A stretch of 64,000 nt of DNA from Hemicordylus capensis (lineage: Eukaryota > Chordata > Lepidosauria > Squamata > Cordylidae), in assembly GCF_027244095.1 (NCBI RefSeq), contig NC_069659.1, positions 96,513,501 to 96,577,500 of the forward strand, given 5' to 3'. A model generated the notes under the pieces. It had not been told where the DNA came from, did no database searches, and worked only from the letters and a program-made list of their open reading frames with translations. A program made the translations under genes and the position numbers. Shown here piece by piece: positions 36,367-48,659 of this stretch; positions within the stretch are counted from its first letter, which is position 1, and each line of letters opens with the position of its first letter.

Positions 36367-39184
36367 TTCACAGATTAGTGGAGGTAGCATACTTCTCAGG
36401 ATTTGACAAGTCAGGTTTCACCCATTTTTCTCCTCATCAAAAGCCTGTCAGTCTTTGCAATCTCTTGGTGGTCTTTGCTTTGCCATTTACTGTTATAATG
36501 ATGCCCCAGATGAAGGAGTTTCCCCACTTTTCTGTCTGCCTGTTCTTGTTACACATTAATGCAATGCTGTCAGCCAATGTAGAGAGAAAATGCATTTCTG
36601 AGAGTTAAGGCTCTTTTTATTGGGGGGAAATGTGTGTCATTGCACTGTAGACCTGCTGCACAACTTTGAAATGTGTGCAAAAATGAATCAGCATGATTTT
36701 TCTCAACCTTGCCGATTGCAGGGTATTCCAAGTACATGCTTTATCACTTTCACCATCTCAGCATAGAATCTGTTAGCTCCGTCACCCTCATCCAGAGACC
36801 TCTAGTGTGTGCTCTAATGTAGTGTGTATAGAGCTCCTATGCAAATAAGCCTGCCCACTTCCATGGAAGGGGCCGCTCAGCTCATGTGCACACATTGTCT
36901 TAATTTACACAAAGGTATGTGGATAAATCAGACAGGAAAGGGCTCAAATATTATGGCACAGAAGATCTGAAACCTTGAAAAAGAGTGTGTAGATTCAAAT
37001 CAGGCACGGCAAAGTTTGGGGTGGAAGATATAAAATGAAAGATAAGTCCAGGCATTCTATAATCACTTGAAGCCTTAGCCAAAAACTGCCTGCTTATTTC
37101 AAATCCACATGTGAAATTCATGCTCCCACCTCCACTCACTGCATCTTGGCCTTCATTGCTCCAGTCAAGTTGCCAGCTCACAGCAGTGTGATCACAGTAG
37201 AAGCCACAACGGACAGAATTTCCCCATCAGGGTCTACTCTAGACTATAGACCTTGGAACTCTGCATCCTTGGCCCCCTCCTTTTTTTGCCAACTTCCTTC
37301 CTTAAGTGTGTGTCTCGTTTTGCCCTAGTCCAACATTATCCCTAGTTTGTTTCTTCAAATCTCCACTAGCAAGTATTTCCTCAGGCTCCCACTTTTTAGG
37401 CCACTGCCTACTTTGTTTCATTTCCTTTAGTCACACTATTTTTCAGTCAGCCTCTCTACTATATCTCCCTCCCTCCTCCAGAGTATGCATCCCCTCCTCA
37501 TTTTAAGCACTATGAAGCTTCTTTGGAGTTTCTTCCCTCTGATTTGGCCTGCTTTGCCTCAGTAAACAAGTTTCCATGACATTTTCCTATTATAGTTGAG
37601 GAGTCAGGCCTCCTGTTATCAAATGAGGGGCCTAAAACACAGATTTGGACAGGACTGGGTGCAGGAACCATCCTCAGAAAGAGCCTCAGAAGGCTCAACC
37701 TCAGGAAGGGAGCCCAGAACCCTGCACTAGCATGTCCTGAAGTGTTCCTGCCTTCCTCTTCTGACTCCAAGAACTCTGCCTCAGAGCTCCCAGAAATGCT
37801 TAAATATTTAAGCCCTCAGTTTGCACCAGATAATTGCTGGAGCAACATCTGAGCTTGTTGCTTGGACCCAGTTTGCTCCAGCCCAGTGATTTGTCCATGG
37901 GCCTTTTCTGACCCAGTGATCTGTTTCTGGTCCTCTTACCTTACCTTCCTGCTGTTAAGTGCACCAGGCTCCTTCCCCTATAGGCCCAGCCTACAGCAGG
38001 ATATTCCCTCATGACTAAGTTCCCACCTACCCTTCCTTCATGTTTCTCTTCCTTAACCATTACTTAACTCTCTCTGCATCCTTCCTTCAGCAAGTTCCCT
38101 GTTCTTTTGCTTCCCTACATCTTAGGACCTGTTCTTAGTCTGGTCTGCCCCCCTGCGAAGTTTTAATTAATGATGAATCAAAACAATTCCTCCAGTTTTG
38201 AAAACCTTTTTACATTTTGTGAAAAGGGACTTTGGGGGCTACTTTCCACATTCTCCATGTGGAGTGATTCATTGTTTATCATTGCTGACTTATTTCCTCT
38301 GTGTACTTCCTGGAAGCATGCAAAGTTGTCCTGTCACCACATTATTTTGTTTACAGAAGTCATTGCCATGAATGAGAACTAACAGAGCAAGTGCTCAAGC
38401 ATCCTTCTCCTCCAGGATAACTCCTCAGGGTTATCCTCCTCGGCTTCCTCCTGTTCAGTAGCTCCCATCTGCTAGAATGATCTCAGAGTAGCCTGGTCCA
38501 CTTCACACTGCAAAATTCCCCAATTCACTGTAGGTTCACTGACAGAGGTACTGTCAACGCAAGTCATGGACCTGGATTCTGTGGAAATCAGGCAGCAGCT
38601 GGGTCAAGAAGGACCTCTGAGGGGATCAGGAATTGGCAGCCACCTCAGGCAGCAGATTATTGGGGCACCAGAGGGGCTTGTGAGTCATGCCCTGCCTGTT
38701 GCCATCACAGCAGTTTTTCAGGGTTATAGCTAATCCTTGCAAGCTTTGCAAGGATTGCATTCCCTCACACTCCTTGCAAAACATGCAGGAAACATGAGGA
38801 AAGAAAAGGAGGCTGCTGGCAAACTTCCTTCCTCCTTGTCACTCTCAAAGCTTGCTAAAGTCAGCTTTGAAAAGGAGCTGGCCCCACCCCTCAGGGTCCT
38901 GGGCAAGGCAGCCTTTGCTACCTTGCCTCAGGGGCACCACCGTTCCTTGGGCCACCCCTGTGTGATGGCATACAGGAGTAAAAATTGTTTGTACCTTGAT
39001 ACCTCAATGCAGCTAGAGTGCCTTCACCCCTATGTACTTAAGGGGCCTCATACCTCAGATTGCACCATTCCTCATAGCTCATGTATCAGGAACTAGAGAA
39101 ATCCTTGTTCTGCAAAGTGGGAAGTGTGTTAATCATGCAAAGATGTAAATACCCTCCCGTAAACTATATATATACATGATTATG
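36367..39184. other. Intergenic, no feature recognised
   Basis: Long mixed-composition stretch; short open frames show no recognised domain. Confidence 0.45.
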
Positions 39185-39365
39185 AAATATATTGACTAAA
39201 CTACTACTACTACAAATTTTTATATACTGCTCTTCAACCAAAGTTCTCAAAGCAGTTTACATAGAAAAATAAGCAATACATTAATAAGATGGTCCCCTGT
39301 CCCCAAAGGGCTCACAATCTAAAAAGAAACAAAAGGTTGACACCAGAAACAGCCGCTGGAGGAAC
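39185..39365 (-). repeat. Interspersed repeat, LINE/SINE-like 3' segment
   Basis: (CTA)n, then TTTTTATATACTGCTCTTCA and CCCCAAAGGGCTCACAATCT with AAAAAGAAAC, the same family as 61,665-61,865 and 4,547-4,675. Confidence 0.65.
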
Positions 39366-40877
39366 TATCATCTGTATGCATGAAATATACACATTGTCTG
39401 CAACTTAATCATCAACATTTCACTATGTCTTCTAAGCAAGTGCAAGTAGGAATGTTAGCTCTTAAATAAATGAAAACTAAAACAAAACTATTTGCATTTT
39501 TACACACACAAAACATAGCGATTAGTAGTTATGATGAGCAAATAGAAAGCTTAGCTCTCTAGTTAAATTATGAGCAAAGAATACTGAACTGTAGGTGGCC
39601 TTCAATTATACACATCCTGTTCATTCATTTTTGTCAGGAGAAAAAGCTTCAGGGGCAAAAGGGACATGTAGTTTTCAGGGTGCCTGATTTTCATATAGAG
39701 ACGTGAGTACCTGGGAGAACTATGATACTACCATAGCAGCATTCCATCAGGGAAGAAGATACGCAAGGATACCTAAGTTACCCAAACATGTTCACTGGGA
39801 AGGGAACAGTGGGGCAGGCTACATGGGTTGTGTGGGCAGTGTCAGGCTCACAGAAGACTAAGGAAAGGTGTTCAGACCCTGTCACACTCCTGATGCAGCT
39901 AGTCCTGCACTGGATTCAGAACAAACTGATCTATTTTCTGATTTTATGAGGAAATAGCTCAGTTTGTTGAGTCTAGGTTAGGGTGAATGTACCCTGCCAA
40001 ATGGTCTGGATAACATCCCCTTCCCTCACAGAAGATGAACTGCAAACTGCTTTGTTCCTGGAGCAACTGAACTTTCTGCACCATTGCACCAGCTCAGTGA
40101 GTGGTAGAGGATTCATCACCATAAGCAAAATCCAGTACATAATTGTTTTTCACACTACTGCTTGTTCACATAATATTGCATAGTTGCACTTATACAATTC
40201 ACACCTTTTTATTTAACACAAATAACTAAACATCTCAATTAAGCATTACCTCAGGAAGAAGTGATTGGAAATCCCTGTTTATCATCAGTTCTCAGGGATC
40301 ATACATATCTCTGCTCAGAAAAAAAGAAAACATTTCTTCATTGATAGTAATCTCTCTCCATAGTTACAGGCAACCTGGTTTATTATTGCAGGATTGTTTG
40401 CTGACTGTGCAACCCAAAAGGGCTTTCCATGGCCCAAATAGGGAAGTGGTTTCCCCACAATTCCCTTCTACCAGACTCCAGGAATAGTGAAGTAGAAAGG
40501 GCATTATGCAATATTTTCACAAAAATACTTACAGACTTGAATTTACATTCACAAATCAGGGTTTAGATACCATTACATTACTTTTAAAATATTTGCTATA
40601 ACTTTATCATTTCTTCCAAATGTACATTATTCCTGTATTAATGATATGTGGATAATGTAATAGATTTTAGCTTGGTAAGAATTGGTCCATTGTAGGAGCA
40701 TCGGGTGAATACAAGACCAATATCAGCTGAACTAGCAACATGTCATTGGCAATACTTTTTAAACAATGAGAGAGAGAAGGAACATCAGACAGAAGTTCAA
40801 TAGCAGCAAGGTCTCCAAAACTGTGACATTAGTGTTGGGACAGAAAAAAAGTTTTACACTGAAGTCCTATACATACT
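39366..40877. other. Intergenic, no feature recognised
   Basis: AT-rich, no supported gene or element. Confidence 0.5.
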
Positions 40878-41400
40878 GTGGCTATTCCTACGATCGATGG
40901 AAAGCGGGCTAAGGGAGCTTAACCCTCTTTCCGTTGATTGTGGGAACCACCAGGCTCACAGGTGAGCCCAGTGCTCCCAAGGCGGCTAGCCCGCCTAGGA
41001 CACCCTCCCCTTAAATGAGGTTAATGGAGCGAGCACTCCATTAACCTCATTCCTTTGCTCGTGTGTTGCCACAGTGCGCAGCAACATACAAGTAGACCCC
41101 TGACCGGAGGCTGCAACCAGCCTCCCAGGTTCGGGGGTCTCCAGGATGCCCCACGCCCTCGCACGGGGCATTCTGGAACTTCCGGGGGCCGTGCGGCCTC
41201 CAATCCCCGCAGCGCAGCCCCTGCCGGCTCCGTGACAGAGCCAGCAGCCATGTAGGTGGCCAATCCAACCGCCCAGCTATGAGCAGCTGCTCATCTGCAG
41301 GGAGAGTGAGCTAAGCCCACTCTCCCCACAGAACCCCATCAAGTGCTTTGCACATGTCGTGTGAAGCGCCTCACTTTCTTCTGGCTACTTCTAAATAAGC
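40878..41400. mobile_element. GC-rich palindromic segment, probable DNA element
   Basis: Starts GTGGCTATTCCTACGATCGA and contains a 15-bp perfect hairpin at 41,018-41,053 (ATGAGGTTAATGGAG and its complement). The sequence around it is similar in reverse to 53,090-53,180. The right end is not located. Confidence 0.45.
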
Positions 41401-42699
41401 GTGCTTGGATATGGCCTTTGTCAGTTGCTTGGATGAACCACAGTGAACATCAATAGCACACCTACTTAAATCACTTCCATTTTGTCAGTAATGTGCTAAA
41501 GTGCAAGTTGCAACAAGTCTTGTCAAGGTACATATAAGCACTGAAGAACTAAAAGATGCCAGTAACTAATATGGAATTTAAAATGTGTTTAGTCAATACT
41601 ATATAAATATTTGAAAAAGGTGCCAATAATAATGATCAATAATTTGAAACCAGAAGAGATGGAAAATCTATATTCACAAGACATTCATCCTGCATTTCCA
41701 GAGCTTTTACACCATATCATTATGTGAGCTGGAGAAATTTAGAGAGTACCTTGGTCGGGCTTGGCCTTCACTAGTTATTTTGGTCTATGACCATGGAAAT
41801 CTCCCAGATTCAAGGTAATTGTCAATATGTTTTTTTAAAAAAACTTCCATTTTAGTATACTTACCCAATTACTGCACAAGAATATCTGCTGCTTGTATTG
41901 TGGATTAAATTAATTAAAAAAAACAACAACTATCTGCACTATTTAGCGACAAGGCTGAAACGAAAATACTAAATATAATATTTTTCTACTACTGCATCAT
42001 CAAAATCAAAGGCAGTATGTTTTTCACCATAGGGTTTTACTATGCATCACATTTTTAACATGTTCCCTGTTTTCAACATTTGCAAAAGGTACTGTGCAAC
42101 AAAACCATTGCAATATTGTTGATACATTCAAATCCACACTTTAACAGCTATCCTGAAGAAACTGTATGAAACAAGTGGTCGATGACTGGAATAAAGATTC
42201 CATTCCATTCCAACAAATGAGGTGCAGTATTTGGGCTTTCAAGTTTTACAGCACTTCTTTGGGACTGACACAAAAACCCCAAGTTTATTGAACTAAGAGA
42301 ATAATATCACAAAAACATATCAGAGTGATTTTCCACTTCTTTTCCATGAGGTAATTGTAGTGACTGAAACTACCCAATGGTGTATTTTGGTCTCTGGGAC
42401 ATTTAGCAGCCAATTAGGATCCAATTTAACTTTTTGACATCCGTAAGAGATATCCACTAATTTTGGCAGTGACTTGATCAAGTTCTTTAATCCCTTGTGG
42501 TGGGGAATTTGCTGATATAGTTGTGGGTGTCTAGAGTGAGATGATATTGCATATAGTGTATTTAGGACACATGCTGTGAGAATCCCGTACCAAGCTAGGT
42601 ATGAAATGGATGGTTTCTCCCTGACTCCATTACACTATCTATCTAGATCCCACCAGACTGTAGTGTCTTTTCATTTATTATGTACCAATAAAATGTATT
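41401..42699. other. Intergenic, no feature recognised
   Basis: AT-rich sequence without supported features. Confidence 0.5.
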
Positions 42700-42895
42700 C
42701 AATTTTATATATTTATTTATTTCCTACACTTATATCCCACTGCTCATATATATATCACCAAGTAGGTTACAGTAAAAACATTAAAAGCAATCTAGTATAT
42801 ACCCAAACAAATACACATTTGAATTTGTCACATTTCTCTGCCTTTTTTTTTGGTGCTTTATACAGGCCATTAAACACACACACACACACACAACT
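42700..42895 (-). repeat. LINE 3' tail fragment and (CA)n
   Basis: TATTTATTTATTTCCTACAC with ATATCCCACTGCTC resembles the LINE 3' tails elsewhere in the window. A (CA)n run lies at 42,874-42,892. Confidence 0.5.
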
Positions 42896-42899
42896 AACT

Positions 42900-43507
42900 C
42901 AATTATATAGTGAACGGAATATCAGTTAATGAAAGACCTTCCATAATTTTGCATGCTGGAAAGAAAAAGAGAAATCAAAATTATAACTCACAGTCACAAG
43001 ATGCTGATGTTACAACATGCAGGGCAAGACATGTGTACGTGCTGTGGGGTCTTTACAGCAAGAGCTAATTTGGGTGCAGATGTGGGGATGATGCAAAGGG
43101 GGAACCACAAGCTTCTAATGCACAATATAGAACATTTATTGAATATCAATCAGAATACACAATCTCATTTGAGGAATCAATAAAATAGATGTCTAATTGT
43201 AATACAAACCAACCAAATAATAAACATAGAGGATCTGAAAGACTAAATTCGCTTGCATGAACATCAGCACAGAAAAGCAATGCATTCAGTAATGCATTGA
43301 AATGAATGATGTGACCACAGAGTTTTAAAAGATGCCACTCCTAATGAGTATCCTCGGTGTTACACTAGTTGCTAGCATGGCAACGCTATGTGGGGATTGT
43401 TCCTGAGGCAGGTGGGTTGTTAATTGACTTGAAGTACCATGGATAAGAGGAGTGGGCTAGTTAGAAAAGCTGGAGATACGCAAAACCCGTGAATGCAATG
43501 CAGCTGC
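42900..43507. other. Intergenic, no feature recognised
   Basis: No supported feature. Confidence 0.45.
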
Positions 43508-43515
43508 CTTTGTAG

Positions 43516-45350
43516 TAGGGGTGTGCAATTCGGATTTTTGGTGATTCGGTTCAGGACCCGAACCAAATCACCCCTGTTCTGTTTCATGCCCGAATATGGG
43601 CGACCCGAATCACCCTTGATTCGGTTCGGATTTGGATTTAACTCGAATCTGAATCTGAATTGATACGGGGGGAAGGGCCCAGGGGCAAAATTTTGGGGTG
43701 GGGTGGTAGTGCCCAATGGGTGGAAGCTACCACCCCAATTTCAGGGGGATTGGGCAAAGGGCTGATTTTTGGGGAATATTTGAAGTTTTAGTGACTTTGG
43801 GGCAGTTCGGGGGCATAGCATGGGATCTGGGCAAAAAGAGTGGGGTGGGGTGGTAGTGCCTAATGGGTGCAGACTACCACCCCAATTTCAGGGGGATTGG
43901 GCAAAGGGGTGATTTTTGGGAAATTTCTGAAGTTTTCATGTCTTTGGGGCATATTGGGGTAGAAAGTGGGGCCTGGGGCAGAAGGGTTGGGTGGGGTGGT
44001 AGTGCCTAATGGGTGGAGGCTACCACCCCAATTTAAGGGGGATTGGACAAAGGGGTGATTTTTTGGGAATTTTTGAAGTTTTTGTGTCTTTGGGGTAGTT
44101 TGGGGGCAGAAAGTGTATCTGCCCCAAAAGAGTGTGGTGGAGTGGTAGTGCCTAATGGGTGGAGGCTAACACCCCAATTTCAGGGGGATTGGGCAGAGGA
44201 CTGATTTTTTGGGAATTTTTGAAGTTTTGGTGTCTTTGGGGCAGATTGGGGGCAGAAAGTGGATCTGCCCCAAAAGAGTGGGGTGGGCTGGTAGATAGTG
44301 CCTAATGGGTGGAGGCTACCACCCGCCCCCAATTTCAGAGTGATTGGCCAGAGGGCTGGATTTTGTTGATTTTCTGAGGTTTTTCTTCATAAAGTGCAGT
44401 GTGGTAGATTGATTCATTCAATAGTCATAGTAAGTGAGAGTGTGAAAAAAGTGAAAGTGGGGTCATGAGAGTTCTTTACTTGAAAAAAACTCATTTGCTA
44501 TCATTGAATGAGAATTCACACCTCAGAAGTTTTTCTGAAGGGATGTTATTCCCTTATTTTCTGAGGTGTGAATTCTCATTCAATGATAGCAAATGAGATT
44601 TTTTTCAATTAAAGAACTCTCATGACCCCACTTTCACTTTTTCACACTTGCATTTACTATGAATATGATGAATGAATCAATCTACCACAAAGCACTCTAT
44701 GAAGAAAAACCTCAGAAAATCAACAAAATCCAGCCCTCTGGCCAATCACTCTGAAATTGGGGACGGGTGGTAGCCTCCACCCATTAGGCACTATCTACCA
44801 GCCCACCCCACTCTTTTGGGGCAGATCCACTTTCTGCCCCCAATCTGCCCTAAAGACACCAAAACTTCAAAAATTCCCCAAAAAATCAGCCCTTTGTCCA
44901 ATCCCCCTGAAACTGGGGTGGTAGCCTCCACCCATTAGGCACTACCACCCCACCCCACCCTTCTTCCCCAGGCCCCACCTTCTGCCCCAATCTGCCCCAA
45001 GACACAAAAACCTCAGAAATTCCCCAAAAATCACCCCTTTGCCCAATCCCCCTGAAATTGGGGTGGTAGCCTGCACCCATTAGGCACTACCACCCCACCC
45101 CACTCTTTTTGCTCAGATCCCATTCTATGCCCCCGAACTGCCCCAAAGTCACTAAAATTTCAAAAAATCCCCCCAAATCAGCCATGAGCCGAATCACCCG
45201 AATTTTTCGGCCCCAAAATTTGGGTGATTCGGCTCAGCCCCAAAAAATATTGGGGGACATCGGGGGTGATTCGGTTCGGCCCCGAATCACCCGAAATTGC
45301 TCATTTCGGGCACAGATCGATCTGTGCCCGAAATGTTTTGCACATCCCTA
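43516..45350. mobile_element. Foldback hAT element, 1.8 kb palindrome with tandem units
   Basis: Ends TAGGGGTGTGC and GCACATCCCTA, with an exact 8-bp duplication CTTTGTAG (43,508-43,515, 45,351-45,358). The arms are inverted copies around a loop at 44,528-44,559. Each arm holds tandem units of about 145-150 bp (five left, three right) marked by AATGGGTGG...CTACCACCCC. Arm identity looks highest near the centre. No transposase. Confidence 0.93.
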
Positions 45351-45358
45351 CTTTGTAG

Positions 45359-47378
45359 TGTTACAGGATCTGGATCCCAGATCTGACAGTTCACCCACCT
45401 CCCTTTAATTTGGTTTGCACCTCTACTGGAGTGTTTGGCATGGTTGACGTGTCTATGCGGAAATAGTCCGAAAATAAGCAGTGTTTTAGCACTGGAGCTT
45501 GGAATAACCTAGGAAGCCCTAAAGAGGGAGAAGCATGGCAAATGCATTTTACTCCCAGGATAGTCCAATACAGATTCTCTGATCCATTAAAATCAGGCTG
45601 ACCGCATGTTTCATTCCCAGCTGCCTGAGACTTCCCTCAGATGCCGTCTCCATTGTTTAGATCCCCCCAGAGCAGGTTTGCAACGTTTCTGACATTCTTG
45701 CATTCAAGTATCTAAATGGCTATTAATGGATACTTTATTAGATAAAGTATCTATATTTCCTCCTGTATCAATTCTTTGCCCCAGGGAGACTGGCCTCCTG
45801 TATGCATTCTCCACCTCCTGTGTGGGTTTTCTGGCACCTTCTGGAAATTCTTTTTGCCTATAACTGGCCCTCATTGTTTTCGGACTGGATTGCCCATTAA
45901 CTATGATGGCTAAGCCAATTACCCCTTCTTAGGAAATAATTTCCCAACACCAGTATTTTGCATTTTGGGTCATCAAGATAAGCTTCTTTTCTGTCTAGCA
46001 ACTTGTAATCCCAGTTTTTCTATTCTCTGACCCAAGAAATTGAGATGTTCAGTGACTCACATGGGCACTGAGCACATGACTTGGACCTTATTAAAAAGGG
46101 ACTACCAAGCCTCATGCTCTCTCTCCAATCCTAGCACACATCCCAATTTTGCTCTACAGAATACGTGGCTTCAGTGCATCTCACCTGGATAGGTAACTAT
46201 GACATTTGTTAATATCTCTTCCCCTCCAAAACATGCTTGAAAATGTATGGATGCCTGCATATATGTGAATGAGTGAGTATTTAAGGACCAGCCAGCCTAG
46301 CAGCTTTTAGACTAGAATAATGGGGAAAGCCCTTGTCCCTTGGCGAAGACACCCAACTCTTCCCAACCCCTGGGACAAGAGAAGAGTCTCCATGGGGACT
46401 CTCAATCCAAAGGGCTGCCCCAGGAGGCAGTTTAGAGGTTTTGGGGCTTTCACTGCCCAGCCATAGATAAATTCCAACCAGATCTCCTGGGAGGGATTCA
46501 AATCCTGTGGCTTTCTCAGTTTTAAGCAACTCCAGTCACCAGAACCCCTCTAAAATGGATCCCTGTAGTTTAGACCCCCGCAACCTTGCTCCAATCATCC
46601 ATTTCCTTGCAAGTGGCCTGCTGGGCACCCAGGGAGAGCCACTTCTGTGGATTTTGCTTCCAGCTTTAGCCAATTGCCTCACTCTAGAACAGCTCAGCAG
46701 TCCTCCACTCTAGTTCCATTTCTCCCCAATCTTTCCTAGGTCCAGGCATGGAGGGAGGCCGGCAGCGGCCTGGGTTCAGCCCACTGCCGCGGCCATCCTA
46801 GCCCCGCCCCCTGCATCAGATGTCAGCATCTGATGTCAGACTCAGGGAGTGGAGGTTAGCCACGCCTCTTGGGAGAGACCAGGGATAGGTTTTGCTCCCA
46901 CAGAGTCAGCAGCTGATATACCTAGATGTCTCCACTGACCACCAACACTTGTGGTTAGACACACACACTTAAGGAGTCCCCAGGGACTCCCCCTTTATTA
47001 ACGAAAGATAGAAAAGAAATAGAAAAAAGGGAAAGGGATCCCTGTTCTAAAGTGGGGGCTTAACAGAAGGGGCTATATCTATCTGCCTTACAGCTTTGCC
47101 TAGGCTGGAACAATGAGGTTGCAGATCCATGTGGCAAGGGGAACTCTGGGCAGCTAGGTTTAGCAGCTTGCGAGGAACTGAGAGGCCCAAAGATAGTAAT
47201 TTCAGCTCAAAGATTATCAGGCTAGTGAATCTCTAGGATTAATCTATAGAAATGCACACTCTATCTGGGTTTACAGTAGGGCAGATGGTCAAGGTACAGA
47301 GAATCAGGGCAGTCTCAAGTCCCGGGAGCAGTGGTGTGGGACTAAATCCAAAGGAAGGTTAGCAAGGGGATGGCAAAG
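45359..47378. other. Intergenic; GC-rich patch at 46,740-46,870
   Basis: No gene recognised. The GC-rich patch includes a direct CATCAGATGTCAG repeat and no identifiable ends. Confidence 0.4.
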
Positions 47379-47869
47379 CTAACCAAAAGTTGGACCACAA
47401 ATACTGAACGACCTCTGCCCTTAGGCAAATCATCCTGTCTGAATTCTAAAATTGTCCAAAACTAACCAAAAGTTGGACCACAAATACTGAACGATATCAG
47501 CACACTCAATGCTGAATAGAATTGAACACAGTGACCGACGCTGAACAAAGTACTAGTTTTGGGGAGGGTGTTTTATACCCTAAAGACTAAGTGGTTTTTT
47601 AGAGTGTGAAATCTTAGAACATACGAACAGCCCTGCTGGATCAGGCCCAAGGCCCATCTAGTCTAGCATCCTGTTTCACACAGTGGCCCACCAGATACAT
47701 CTGGGGAGCCCACAGACAAGAGTTGAGGGCATGCCCTCTCTTCTGTGGTTACTTCCCTGCAACTGGTACTAAGTTGGTACTTATCTTGAATATTGATGAG
47801 GAACATCAGTGAAATATTGTGATCAATTTTAGAATTCAGACAGGATGATTTGCCTAAGGGCAGAGGTCG
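47379..47869. repeat. Direct repeat plus inverted repeat (templated insertion structure)
   Basis: A perfect 33-bp direct repeat (47,379-47,411 and 47,462-47,494) flanks a segment that is a perfect 46-bp inverted copy (47,409-47,454) of 47,824-47,869. No transposon ends fit these boundaries. Confidence 0.9.
47612..47780. repeat. Interspersed repeat (CTGCTGGATCAGGCCCAAGG family)
   Basis: GCCCTGCTGGATCAGGCCCA, CCATCTAGTCTAGCATCCTG and the ending CCCTGCAACTGGTA recur in part at 49,727-49,775 and 59,545-59,640. Probably a LINE 3'UTR or SINE family common in squamates. Confidence 0.6.
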
Positions 47870-48659
47870 CTATGGGTCTGAGCCTCATATTCTGAGATTG
47901 ATCTGATCTAAGATTCTAGCCCTCAAGGCTTAATCAGTAGTAGAAAATAGGTTTTGTGCTTGAATGGGAGATTGCTTTGCCAAGGAATGTGGCTTACCTT
48001 TAATTTCCTGGGGGTGGCTTCTTAGGATATGCATACCAGACTTGTCTGCATTTGTTCTAGAGTCCTCCCAAGTCATCTGATTTACTCAGAGACTTGCTCA
48101 ACCTTTTTGTTATTGTTATCAACTTCAAATGTGGGAAAGGGCATTGATGCCAAACCTTATCTCACTTTCCATTGTCAAATGTTTCATTCTGTTTGGTCTC
48201 TGGTAATTTATTTATTTATTATTTATTTAACATATTTTTATACCACCCAAAACTCACATCTCTAGGCGGTTAACAACAAAATAAAAACAGAAAGTAAAAC
48301 ATTAGTTAAAAACACAAACAAAAAATTTAAAACACAACAATTAAAAAAATTTCATGAACAATATTCTAAAACATTAAAACAATTAAAACAATATTAATTA
48401 AAAGCCTGGGTGAACAGATGCATCTTTAAAGACTTTTTAAAAGCTGTCAGAGATGGGGAGGCTCTTATTTCACTAAGGAACGAATTCCAAAGCCTCAGGA
48501 CAGCAACGGAGAAGTCCCGTCCCTGAGAAGCCACCAGACGAGCCGGTGGCAAATGCAGATGGACCTCTCTGGATGATGTCAGTGGGCTGTGGGGTTCATG
48601 ATGAAGAAGATGTTCTCTTAAATACCCAGGGCCCAAGATGTTTAGGGCTTTATAGGTTA

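Noticed and set aside
43516-45350. CRISPR-like array
   Set aside because: Units are about 145-150 bp, contiguous, mirrored in an inverted arm and bounded by hAT target duplications in a vertebrate genome.
46740-47600. Possible LTR-type element
   Set aside because: No paired terminal repeats, primer-binding site or pol-like sequence was found, so no claim is made.
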